From the NCBI RefSeq assembly GCF_001269655.1, contig NZ_LHVE01000014.1:248001-312000 (forward strand): a stretch of 64,000 bases of DNA. The letters run 5' to 3'. Every line of letters starts with the position of its first letter. Positions within the stretch are counted from its first letter, which is position 1. Of the stretch, positions 46,758 to 55,470 are shown in pieces. The translations under genes were made by a program, and so were the position numbers. Below the pieces are notes generated by a model. It was not told the origin of the DNA. It did no database searches and saw nothing but the letters and a program-made list of their open reading frames with translations. Source of the DNA: Pseudomonas thivervalensis. Lineage in GTDB: Bacteria > Pseudomonadota > Gammaproteobacteria > Pseudomonadales > Pseudomonadaceae.

Positions 46758-49700
46758 TTAAACATCCACCCTGGACGGCAACGTCAGTTTCGGCAGCTCG
46801 GGGCTAAGCAATTCCAAAACAAAACTGCCATGAGCACCGGGTTGGGTCACGATGGTCCAGCGCATGGGGGCTGCCGTCACCGGTCGCCGCACATAAAATG
46901 CAGGATCAAAGACCAACCCAAGGGATACACCAGGGTTCCCCTCAAGATGAACCTCGGTCTCGTTAATCAAACTGCTGTCTTTTTTGACTCTCAGCTCCAG
47001 AATATTGGTGGTACCAGCAGATAGGTAAATCTCCCTGATGTAGCCACTTTCATCAAAGATTGGGCGCTCATTCAGCCAAAGCGTAAATTCCTGCACCCAG
47101 CTATCCTCAGTCCCCAACACCTTCGCCTGTAACCAATCCGAATCCCACCCAAACTCTCCGCGCACGGATGCACTCAACGTGTAGCGCCCGATCCTCGACG
47201 GCAACTCAAAGGTAATCGACGCCTTGCCCTGCGCATCGGAAACCGACGGTTCCAGCATCACGCCTTTGAAAAACCAATGCACCTTCACCCCTGCAACCGG
47301 CGCACCGGTCGCCGCGCCGAGCACTGTTGCCTCGGCGCTGATTTCGTCTCCCGGTACCCCCTCAAGGTCAGGACTGGTCAGGCTTTCAATCACACACGCC
47401 TCATGCACGAGGTAATCAAACGCCACGACCTCGATCCCGCCAACGGCGCGGGCCCTCACCGTGCCCGGCCCAGCAACCGTCGCGATGAAACTGAAGCGTG
47501 CGATGCCATAGAAATCAGTGGTTGTCGTTACAGGCTCCATGGCTTCGTCGGTGCTCGTCCAGGACACCGGCACATTGCGCGCAGGCTGGCCGGTCACCGC
47601 ATTGACCAAGGTGACTTCAAAGAACAACACTTCACCCCAGTCGACAACCTGACGCGCCTCGTTCGTCGTCGCCACGATATCCACCGGCACATGGCTGCCC
47701 AGGGAAAACGCATTCAGCGGTGAGCGCGCCAACAGCCGCGAGGCCGCCAGTTGCAAATAAAACGCGGCGTCGGTCCGGTCCTCTGCCAAAAGGCTGACCA
47801 GCAGACCGTCAGCGGTCAACGTCCGTGGCCTCCCTAACCCGACCGGCCCGAACGATAAGCCCGTATCCAGTTCATGCGCGCCGCTGAACCCCAGCGTCAG
47901 GTCCTGGCCGAGCAAGGGGCTGTCTTCCAAAACGGAAAGAGTCAGGTCAAGCCTGTCCGCCCTACGCGGGAAGAAGGTTTGCTCGCCCCAGGGCCGTCCG
48001 TCCCCTAAACCGATGTTGACGTTGAGGTCGAGCCAGGGATCTTCCTGATGCGCGAACACATCGAAGCCCTGCTCAACCTCAGTCCCATCATAAGGATTGC
48101 TGACCAGCGCCTGGACTGGGTGGTTTCCCGCTGCCGCCGGCTGGTAGGCGCGCTGGGCGATACCGTCTGCCCCGCTCCGGGAGGTTTGGCCATCGTCCCA
48201 GGCCACGCTCACTTCGTTGGCCGGCTGGTTCGTGAACGCCGACACAAAGCGCAGGGCCAGCCGGGCACTTTCGCCCTTGCTCAGCACCGGGTCGGTCGCC
48301 ACCTCGAAGGCGGTTGCGACCCGCACTTTGTTATGGGCCAGTTTCAGTTCGAACGTCGGGGGTTGGGTAAACGCCTCGACGCCCAGCACCCGGGCGCCCC
48401 AGCTTCGCTGCGCGGTCTGGCTCGCACCGCTGAAGTCGCAACGGTAGCGAACGCCCCCGGCGGTCATGGGTGCAGGCGCGGTCAAGGGCGGGGTCATCTC
48501 CCACCCCGACGGCAGGTCCGGTGCCACGGTGGTCTCGAACAACAACCCATGCAAGCCGCCCGGGTCGCCCACCGGCAGGAGCGTCAGGTCGTGGGCCGCG
48601 CCGAGGCATGGGTACAACTGCGCCCCAGCCTCCCAGTTTTTGGGTACCTGGTCGAACACCAGCGTGAGCTCGCTGGACAGGTCCTGGGGCAGCGCCCGAA
48701 ATGCCAGGTCGAGAGGCTCCATGCCCGTCGAAACCACCTGCAGGTCAAACACCCCGCCCGCCTCGGCCACTAACGCCTGGACCGGCCAATCCAGCCCGGC
48801 AGCGGTGATGACCCTCGGCGTTTCCAGATTGGCGATCTCGATAGAACGCGTACTGGCCGGGTCCTGCCAACGCAGAAACACCTCTTTACCGATCAAGGGG
48901 CTACCGGACGCCACCGCCAGGTGAAAGACCGAATTCTGCCCCATGAGGCACACCGCCCCCGCCCCGACCCGATCGATGGCGACGCCATCGAGGGTGAAGC
49001 TGGCGGTTTTCCAGGCACTGGTCGCCAGGGTCTGGATGGCGAATGCGTGCCCCAGCTCCTGCCCGCCTTCACGGGGATTGACCCGCGCCGCGAGGGTGTA
49101 GTCGCCGTGGGCGGTCGGCCGGTCGATCACACTGGCCCAGCCATGTGTGCCGGTCCAGGTTCGCTGCAGCCCTTGTGAGGTATCCCACTCGACCGGCACC
49201 CCGGCAATCGGCTGATCCCCCAGGCTCGTCACCCGCAACATGCACCAGACGTAGTCATGTTCATCCACCACCGGCACCCGGTTGGCTTCGCGCACGTCAC
49301 CGATCTTGAGGCTGTGGCGGGCCAGCGACATGGCGTTACTGACCGTGGGCCGCTGCAGCGCGGCGCAGCCCAAGCGCAACCCGAATTCGTCAATGCCGTT
49401 GCTGTCGTCGCAAACCAGCCGCCAGGTTAATGCGTTACCGGTGACCGGCACCGGCGTCAACAAGGCGGGTTGGACCGTCACCCCCAACTCTTCAGGGGCC
49501 TTGCCTTCCCATTCCAACCAGACATCGAGGTTGCGCAGAGGGCTGTCGGTGGCAAACAGGACCTCCACCGGGTACGTCGCGCCGCGCTCGGGAAAACCGG
49601 TTTGCTCCCCCCAGAGGGCAGCGTCCATGTTGGGGAACTTGATGCGCACGGCCTTCAACGGGTCCGTGGCGTGGGCCTTCACACTGAACGTATGAAGCGC

Positions 49701-50819
49701 GCTGCCCTGGGCAAAGAAGAGACTCTCGACGCTGGCTTTTACCGCCAGCGTACCCTCGGTGGCCGGTGCGAAGTCGAACCAGGCCTCGCCGCCCTCATCG
49801 GTCTCGCTAACCGAAAGCACATCCTCGCCCAGCATCCAGCTCACCTCCAGGCCGTGCATCGGCAGGTCCAGGTAATAGGACGTCACCCGCACCCCCATCC
49901 GGACCGTCTGCCCGTACTCGATCACCGGTTGGTAAGCCGGGTCCTGGATACTTTCGACGACCAGCCGATGATGCCCCAGCGAGACCGCGATCGGGTACGT
50001 GTCGGCGTGGTACTTGCTGTAGATGGACAGGTTGAACAACTGGGTGTCGTTGTCCACCGGTCGCGGGCAATCCACCTGCCAGGTGCCTTCGATCCGTTGG
50101 TTCTCACCCCACTCGGGCGAAATGACCACGGCCTCCAGCGGATTGTCCTGGCTCCATAACAACGCTTCGGTGCCGGCCCAGGGGCTGTCCGGGGCCGGTT
50201 GAAAGGACAACTGATGGCGCTTGTCGCCGGTCGCGCCGTGACACAGGTAAAGCGTGGGCTGGTCGGCCGGGATAAAGGCCTGGCCGTCGTTGACGAACCG
50301 CGCCAGGACCAACGGGTCGAGTTCAAGGTGAAAATCGATCAGGGCGACGATAACGTTTTTGCTGGATGTCGCCACGCTGGGGCTCATGATGACGAATTCA
50401 AAAAGGTCCTCTTCCTCCACGTCGAAGTCGATTAACGCCGTGACAGGCGTCAAGGTCAACGCCCTGGTATCAGCATCCGCCGCAGCGTTGCCCCGTGGTG
50501 GCAGGGCGATTTCCAGGCTGTCGTCGGTTCCACGTCGACGCAGGCTGAACGTGCCAGGTTCATCGCCGCGATTGTCGTACAGGAAACTCAAGCGGTAACG
50601 CGCGCCCGCCGACTGCGGCGCAGGCGGCGACACTTGCTGGGTAATCCCCGAACCTTTGTAAACGGACATGTAATTGATGGTGTTCCCTTGCCATGAGTCG
50701 CTACCGATCACGCTGCTGTTTGGCGGTCCCACAATCTGCCAGTGGTCGTAGTTGACGAAATGTCCGTTGGGAAGGATGTTGGTCCGGGTGTTGACAGGCT
50801 CCCTGTTCATTTTTTTCAT
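46758..50819 (-). CDS. Large modular Ig-like / beta-sandwich protein, partner of the Tc-like protein
   Basis: This is a 1353-residue protein of unknown function. Residues 10-160 begin NILPNGHFVNYDHWQIVG, resembling carbohydrate-binding jelly-roll domains. The rest alternates two module types. Type A is Ig-like (Big-1 style), five copies at about 285-380, 505-595, 825-925, 1043-1140 and 1145-1235, each with a V.A.TG.PV.GV.V.W core. Type B has about six copies (160-290, 390-500, 605-715, 717-840, 928-1045, 1240-1353), with recurring WGEQ..FP and DSPL..Q/N signatures. There is no signal peptide, membrane helix or catalytic motif. The start overlaps the Tc-like stop as ATGA, so the two are translationally coupled. 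It might be an adhesin, shell or receptor-binding partner. Confidence 0.9.
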   Translation of the reverse strand: MKKMNREPVNTRTNILPNGHFVNYDHWQIVGPPNSSVIGSDSWQGNTINYMSVYKGSGITQQVSPPAPQSAGARYRLSFLYDNRGDEPGTFSLRRRGTDDSLEIALPPRGNAAADADTRALTLTPVTALIDFDVEEEDLFEFVIMSPSVATSSKNVIVALIDFHLELDPLVLARFVNDGQAFIPADQPTLYLCHGATGDKRHQLSFQPAPDSPWAGTEALLWSQDNPLEAVVISPEWGENQRIEGTWQVDCPRPVDNDTQLFNLSIYSKYHADTYPIAVSLGHHRLVVESIQDPAYQPVIEYGQTVRMGVRVTSYYLDLPMHGLEVSWMLGEDVLSVSETDEGGEAWFDFAPATEGTLAVKASVESLFFAQGSALHTFSVKAHATDPLKAVRIKFPNMDAALWGEQTGFPERGATYPVEVLFATDSPLRNLDVWLEWEGKAPEELGVTVQPALLTPVPVTGNALTWRLVCDDSNGIDEFGLRLGCAALQRPTVSNAMSLARHSLKIGDVREANRVPVVDEHDYVWCMLRVTSLGDQPIAGVPVEWDTSQGLQRTWTGTHGWASVIDRPTAHGDYTLAARVNPREGGQELGHAFAIQTLATSAWKTASFTLDGVAIDRVGAGAVCLMGQNSVFHLAVASGSPLIGKEVFLRWQDPASTRSIEIANLETPRVITAAGLDWPVQALVAEAGGVFDLQVVSTGMEPLDLAFRALPQDLSSELTLVFDQVPKNWEAGAQLYPCLGAAHDLTLLPVGDPGGLHGLLFETTVAPDLPSGWEMTPPLTAPAPMTAGGVRYRCDFSGASQTAQRSWGARVLGVEAFTQPPTFELKLAHNKVRVATAFEVATDPVLSKGESARLALRFVSAFTNQPANEVSVAWDDGQTSRSGADGIAQRAYQPAAAGNHPVQALVSNPYDGTEVEQGFDVFAHQEDPWLDLNVNIGLGDGRPWGEQTFFPRRADRLDLTLSVLEDSPLLGQDLTLGFSGAHELDTGLSFGPVGLGRPRTLTADGLLVSLLAEDRTDAAFYLQLAASRLLARSPLNAFSLGSHVPVDIVATTNEARQVVDWGEVLFFEVTLVNAVTGQPARNVPVSWTSTDEAMEPVTTTTDFYGIARFSFIATVAGPGTVRARAVGGIEVVAFDYLVHEACVIESLTSPDLEGVPGDEISAEATVLGAATGAPVAGVKVHWFFKGVMLEPSVSDAQGKASITFELPSRIGRYTLSASVRGEFGWDSDWLQAKVLGTEDSWVQEFTLWLNERPIFDESGYIREIYLSAGTTNILELRVKKDSSLINETEVHLEGNPGVSLGLVFDPAFYVRRPVTAAPMRWTIVTQPGAHGSFVLELLSPELPKLTLPSRVDV

Positions 50820-53800
50820 TTTTCCACCCCACGTGCATTCGGTTCGGGTTGGTTGAAAAAGGATTGAACCTCCCTGGAGAACGCCGGGCTGCCCACCTTG
50901 GCGGTGTACCGGACCTTCAGGATGATGTCGGTCAAGGCCAGCAGTTGCTTTTTCTGGCGAGGTGTCTTATGCCAGGGAAAGGCCAACGTCCAGCGGGACA
51001 CGGCGCCGGTATTCTCAAACGGGTTGCGCAAACCCTCGTCGGGTTTCAACGCGACCGTGCCGAAATCCTCCACCCCAACGGAAATGGCGATGTGCTCGCC
51101 GCTGCTGATATTCACCAATACATCCGGTGGGGCTGACGTCGGGTTATCGCTATAGAGATATTCCAACGACTGGAGCGAGTCCTTGATGGCCGTGACGCTG
51201 CCGACCTGCGTCAGCGTCGCACAGAGGTTCTCGAAGGGGCCGAGCAGCGTCGGCAGCGTCACATCCACGGCGCTGATCTGCCGGCAGTAATGATTGTGAT
51301 AGTCACGGTCGAACAAGCGCTGGGACAGCTCGAACGCCAACTCGCCGGAGTCTTGCAAGCTCTCCAATGCCTCTTCCCAGTCCATCTTGCCGGCCACTTC
51401 ACTGTTTTCATTGAACAACTGGCGCAACGACACGGTCTTGATCATTTCCAGACGTCGCTCATAGCGCAGCAGATAATCGGCCTCCATGCGCAACAGATCG
51501 AGCCGCAGGGCATCGCCGGCCGTCAGGCCGTAGTAGTTGTCCAGCCAGGCATTGGTGCGTATGTGGTTGAGATCGAACTCGGCGCTTTCCACCTGCAAGG
51601 CGCTCTGGGCACTGAGGCACAAACTGACGACTTGGTCGTAAGCCTGGTAATGCAAGGTCTTGCACTGCCCCACGTACCAGCGGTACAGCTCGACGTGCGT
51701 GGCGCGGGTGAGCAGAAAATCGTAGAGCGCCTGGGTTTGGGCATTCATTCTGACTACCTGTTTCAAGCCCGCCTCGGCAGTGGCAACCGCATGGACCTGG
51801 GCCCTGATGCTGTCATCGATCATCACCAACTCCGCCGCGGCCTGGTCTCGTGCCAGTTCCCAATCTTCACGCCGCCGACGATAGCTTTCGGACGTGGCAT
51901 CTTTCTCGGCATTGCCGCGAACGACCTCTGCCGCGATCTGAAAACCCAAGCCAACGGCGCGGGGAATGTTGCCCACCTGGTGCCCGCCGTTGGCCAGGCC
52001 GAATACGTTGGGAAGGGTGTCGATGGCAGCAGCGGCCATCTCGAAGCCGGTGGTGAGTGACGACAGCACTTGCGCGACGTCCAGGTCCGCCATGACCTTG
52101 TATTCGGCACCGGAAATGTTCTCCATGTGCAGTTTTGCGTAGTGCGCACGGCGCTGTTCGGTGATTGCCCGGCTGCTGTTGAGCGCCGCCAGGCTTTCCT
52201 TCGCCTGCGCGAGATTTTCCTCCTGCATGGCCTTGGTGAAAGCGCCCAACTCGGTCAAGTGACGTTGCTGCAACAGCTCCTGCTCGCTGCGGTCCTGTTG
52301 TTCCAGCAGACGGATCACCTGATTGCCGCACTCTTGCAGGTATTGCGTGGCCCGCAGCGCGGCATCGAACAGCACGCGCCAGCGAAACGCGGCAATGCGC
52401 AAAGGCCCGCCCATGGGCCGAACCGGGCCCGCGCCACCGGCCGCCAGGTGATTGAGCAAATCGGCCGGGTTGATCGTGCTGAACAATTCCACCGATAAGG
52501 GTTTGCCATCGATGGTCAGGTTATGGCGCAGGTTGTACAGGCGTTGAGCCGGCAGCTCATAGAGCTGCAACACCCGCTGGCTCACCGGCAAGCGGAAAGG
52601 CTCGGTGCCGATGACGCCGGGGTCTTCAAAAAACCGGCTCTTGACCGGCAGCCATCCCGAGTCCAATTGCAGCGTTCTTTCGAACGCCTTGAGCGCTGCA
52701 CCTTCCTCCAACTTCGTGACCAGGTCTTCCAGCTTGGTCGGCGTCCATTGGCTCAGGATCTTCGTGTCCGGTGATTCGCCCATGAGGTTTTTGGCGCGCA
52801 GGTATTGCAGCTTGGCCGCCGCCAGGCTGTCGCGGGTCAACTGGCGGTACAACCAGTCGCCCCATGCCAGAAGGTTGGCCACATAGTCGAGGTAAATCAG
52901 CATCTGGTAGTGCCGGGGCGTCGAGTAGGCGATCGCATCCGGATCGGTGGGGTTATCGGCTTCACACCCTACCCCGCCGTCATCCGTGCTGTTCACGTTC
53001 AAGGGCCGGCAGCGCCAGTACGGGGGCTTGGGGGCCGCCAGGCGGGTTCCCGGGTCGGCGGGTGCCTGGGGGTCGAAGATGAAGTGCAGCCATTGTTGGG
53101 CTTCGACGAAACGGTCTTCGTCCTTGAGCCGCGTCGCCACCAGGTGGGGCAAATGGAAAAACAGCTCCCAGAAAAACAGCCCGTTGGCCCCGCTGAACGG
53201 CCCGTTGGGCTCATCGTTATTGCCAGGCAGCTCCGGCTCATCGGGAAACTGGGTGTCCCAGTCGAGCACGGCGTCAATCGAAACGTTGGAGCGTGTCACC
53301 AGTTCAGCGCCGATCAGCGTGTTCAGGCGCACGAATTGGAGCTTCGTCAACCCAGGGTCGTTGAGTTGCAGAAACTGGGCCCCGCGCGGGTTGGTTTTGT
53401 GCAATTGGGGAAGAGTGATCTCAGGAGGAACACCCTTGAGCACGATTACGAACGTCTTGGTGCCCAGGCCCTCACCTGTGAGGGTCAACGTGGCGGTCAT
53501 GCCAGCGAGGTTGGGGCGGGTATAGTGTATCCATTCGAATGACCACCCGCCGTTGTCGGACCCTGGCCTGGTGACTGTCGGCAGGTCATCGCCTGAGGCG
53601 TCGACAAGTTCCAGGGTGAAGTTCTTCAGTTCGCCAGCCACACCCGGTGTCAATTGGGCGCAATGCGCTTGTACATACAGTAGCTGGTTGCTGCCGCTCT
53701 GCTTGGTCACCACCTTGAGGGTGAATTTTTCCACCAGGGGTTTCGCCCCCGACGAAACCGTTTCGGTCATGCTGGAAAAGTCCGACGGCGCAATCCGTTG

Positions 53801-54925
53801 CTGCAAGGTCAAAGGATCGCCGAAGCGGACCATCGCCAGGTGATCCATGATCGGCTTTGCATCGTCCACCTTGCGAAACAGCGCATCACGGGTTTCGTAG
53901 ATCTCCACCGGGTTGGTCCGGGTGCCAATAAGCGGTCCTGTTTCATTGGTCAAGTGCACCACCAACCGCCCCTTGGGATAGAGCGGGTCGACGTCGTCGC
54001 GCAGCATCACCGCCACCAGCCGGCAGTTGTCACCCACGTCGTAGTCCAACTGTGTCAGGTTCAAGCGTACCGGCGGCGACCACTGCCCACTCAGCGTGAT
54101 AAAGGCCACCTTCAACTCGATCTCGTAGGGCTTTTGCATCACGCCCTCGCCATCGACAAACGCTTCGAGCCATTCGGCCCAGACCAGGCACAAGCGCCCG
54201 CCCCAAAAGACCAGGCGGCTGTCGAGCACGCGCACGTCGGCGGGAATATCGACGGGTTTCCACTCGCTCCAGGCGGCCGGGTTGATGGCATCGCTTTCCG
54301 CATTCAGCTGCACATCAGCCTTGCGCCAGAAATAGCGATAGGGCGCAATCCGCTCCTTGCCGACCAGGTAGTAGTCGGCACTGCGGGTATCAGGCCCATC
54401 GACATAGCCGGTGAGCACTTCCAGGTTGCACACTTCTTCAAAGCCCCGCAGATACTGCTGGATGCCCTGTTGCACCGAATCGGTGGTCAGCCGGGTCTGG
54501 TTGAGGTTGTTTTCAAGGTCTTTGAACAGGCTGGTCTTGCGGATGCGCGCATACGGGGTGATGTAGTCTTCGGGCATGCACTTGAGCAACTGGCTGGCGG
54601 CCCACAACGGGTACTGACTGGCAATGTCCCAATCCTTCAAGTCCTTGGGGTCGAACTCCCTCTGGGTGTAGCCCGGTTCGAGTTTCTGGTAGACCGCGTG
54701 GATGTATTGCTGGAAACAACTGACGGCCTCGGCGACCCAGGACGTCTTGACCTGATGGTTATCCTGGGGATCGGTGCGCAGCCACTCCAACAAATCGTCG
54801 GCGGTTTTAATCAACGGAAACCCTTTGTTCTGCTCTCGATCTTCGATTTCCTTGATCCCCAGTGCGCATTCGACCAACGCGTCGCGGCGCAGGGCGGTGA
54901 CCCGGGTGATGTCTTGCGTAGCCAT
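50816..54925 (-). CDS. Tc-toxin A-like protein lacking the N-terminal lobe (TcaB-like half)
   Basis: This 1369-residue protein matches only the C-terminal half of insecticidal Tc-toxin A subunits (TcdA1 is ~2500 residues). In order: ABC-toxin N-terminal helices (about 1-180, PEDYITPYARIRKTSLFKDL), neuraminidase-like/beta region (about 180-560), the FFWELFFHLPHLVATRLKDE segment (584-603), the pore helices (about 880-1150, ESYRRRREDWELARDQAAAEL), and the TcB-binding domain (about 1160-1345, VDVTLPTLLGPFENL and LALTDIILKVRYTAK). The large VRP1/SpvA lobe is absent. The ATG at 54925 has AGGAG, so the short start is genuine. In Photorhabdus, Tca TcaA/TcaB are split in this way, but no TcaA, TcB or TcC is present here. 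There is no signal peptide. Confidence 0.93.
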   Translation of the reverse strand: MATQDITRVTALRRDALVECALGIKEIEDREQNKGFPLIKTADDLLEWLRTDPQDNHQVKTSWVAEAVSCFQQYIHAVYQKLEPGYTQREFDPKDLKDWDIASQYPLWAASQLLKCMPEDYITPYARIRKTSLFKDLENNLNQTRLTTDSVQQGIQQYLRGFEEVCNLEVLTGYVDGPDTRSADYYLVGKERIAPYRYFWRKADVQLNAESDAINPAAWSEWKPVDIPADVRVLDSRLVFWGGRLCLVWAEWLEAFVDGEGVMQKPYEIELKVAFITLSGQWSPPVRLNLTQLDYDVGDNCRLVAVMLRDDVDPLYPKGRLVVHLTNETGPLIGTRTNPVEIYETRDALFRKVDDAKPIMDHLAMVRFGDPLTLQQRIAPSDFSSMTETVSSGAKPLVEKFTLKVVTKQSGSNQLLYVQAHCAQLTPGVAGELKNFTLELVDASGDDLPTVTRPGSDNGGWSFEWIHYTRPNLAGMTATLTLTGEGLGTKTFVIVLKGVPPEITLPQLHKTNPRGAQFLQLNDPGLTKLQFVRLNTLIGAELVTRSNVSIDAVLDWDTQFPDEPELPGNNDEPNGPFSGANGLFFWELFFHLPHLVATRLKDEDRFVEAQQWLHFIFDPQAPADPGTRLAAPKPPYWRCRPLNVNSTDDGGVGCEADNPTDPDAIAYSTPRHYQMLIYLDYVANLLAWGDWLYRQLTRDSLAAAKLQYLRAKNLMGESPDTKILSQWTPTKLEDLVTKLEEGAALKAFERTLQLDSGWLPVKSRFFEDPGVIGTEPFRLPVSQRVLQLYELPAQRLYNLRHNLTIDGKPLSVELFSTINPADLLNHLAAGGAGPVRPMGGPLRIAAFRWRVLFDAALRATQYLQECGNQVIRLLEQQDRSEQELLQQRHLTELGAFTKAMQEENLAQAKESLAALNSSRAITEQRRAHYAKLHMENISGAEYKVMADLDVAQVLSSLTTGFEMAAAAIDTLPNVFGLANGGHQVGNIPRAVGLGFQIAAEVVRGNAEKDATSESYRRRREDWELARDQAAAELVMIDDSIRAQVHAVATAEAGLKQVVRMNAQTQALYDFLLTRATHVELYRWYVGQCKTLHYQAYDQVVSLCLSAQSALQVESAEFDLNHIRTNAWLDNYYGLTAGDALRLDLLRMEADYLLRYERRLEMIKTVSLRQLFNENSEVAGKMDWEEALESLQDSGELAFELSQRLFDRDYHNHYCRQISAVDVTLPTLLGPFENLCATLTQVGSVTAIKDSLQSLEYLYSDNPTSAPPDVLVNISSGEHIAISVGVEDFGTVALKPDEGLRNPFENTGAVSRWTLAFPWHKTPRQKKQLLALTDIILKVRYTAKVGSPAFSREVQSFFNQPEPNARGVEK

Positions 54926-55100
54926 AGCCGTCTCCTGTCTGCGGGGTGGCGGTGCTCCACGGCAGAACACCGTGGGGCTCGATCAAAGGGTGTCTTCTTC
55001 CAGGGTGAGCACGAAGCTGATCGGTCGCAGCTGCATACTGGGTAGCGATCGCAAAGCGGGCTTGGGGGCCCTAGTAAGAGACATGACGGGCTGTTCAAAC

Positions 55101-55118
55101 ACCTGTCAGCTCTGACAG
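55101..55118. promoter_or_regulatory. Imperfect palindrome ACCTGTCAGCTCTGACAG
   Basis: CTGTCAG-ct-CTGACAG lies 176 bases upstream of the Tc-like start. It differs by one base from the left 18 bases of the perfect 20-bp palindrome at 63950-63969. Confidence 0.7.
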
Positions 55119-55156
55119 TCCCGACCAGCGGCGGCATCTGTAGGAAGCGACCGGCT

Positions 55157-55187
55157 GACTACAACGCCTTGCGCAACGGACTACAAC
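55157..55187. promoter_or_regulatory. Two direct repeats GACTACAAC, 22 bp apart
   Basis: Copies are at 55157-55165 and 55179-55187. A spacing of 22 bp puts both on the same face of the helix, as in operators for direct-repeat binding regulators, about 230-260 bases upstream of the Tc-like gene. Confidence 0.5.
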
Positions 55188-55267
55188 TCCGCCAGAATCC
55201 GCCGGCTTGTGCACCTTGGCCTTGCCCCGTAACTTGATTCGTGTCGCTGACAACTCAGTGATCGGGT

Positions 55268-55402
55268 TTAGTCGCCCGGGGTACATCACCAAGATGCATT
55301 GCGTCTCCATCAGTCAGGTCTCCCTATTCCTGCTCTTGATGGTGGCTGTGCGCAGGGCGCTTCGGCGCGCCGGTTTTTGGTGATGCTTCCCCGGTCGACT
55401 AA
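55268..55402. other. Long imperfect inverted repeat upstream of the DUF6124 gene
   Basis: The left arm (55268-55292, starts TTAGTCGCCCGGGG, ends CATCACCAA) pairs with the right arm (55377-55402, TTGGTGATG...CCGGTCGACTAA) over about 25 bp with a few mismatches. A CCATCA/TGATGG pair (55309-55314 and 55337-55342) and a GCGC-TTCG-GCGC hairpin lie inside. A partial third copy of the arm (TTTAGTCGC) is at about 55428. The structure ends 68 bases before the DUF6124 start. Confidence 0.65.
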
Positions 55403-55470
55403 CCTGCGTACAGCCGCCACCCCTCCGTTTAGTCGCGAAGGGGTCAAGGCATCATTTAAGGAAGATCACC

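Larger units (their letters stand above)
54926..55470. promoter_or_regulatory. Divergent regulatory region between the Tc-like operon and the DUF6124 gene
   Basis: This is a 545-base region without a supported gene. From left to right it has a CCACGG/CCGTGG hairpin at 54957-54975 in the Tc leader, a palindrome at 55101-55118, 22-bp-spaced direct repeats at 55157-55187, and a long imperfect inverted repeat at 55268-55402. The density of symmetric elements suggests regulation by several factors or a structured RNA. Confidence 0.6.

Noticed and set aside
46758..50819. Surface adhesin or invasin anchored in the outer membrane
   Set aside because: Despite the Ig-like modules there is no signal peptide, beta-barrel, LysM or C-terminal secretion signal visible, so an anchored adhesin is not supported.
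46758..54925. Full Tc toxin locus with TcB and TcC (Rhs-repeat) proteins
   Set aside because: No YD/Rhs repeats or RHS-core motifs are present in either large protein or nearby, so only the TcA-like half is supported.
55268..55402. Integron-type attC site
   Set aside because: The arms pair like an attC, but the core sites GTTRRRY/RYYYAAC are not present at the ends and there is no integrase or cassette array.
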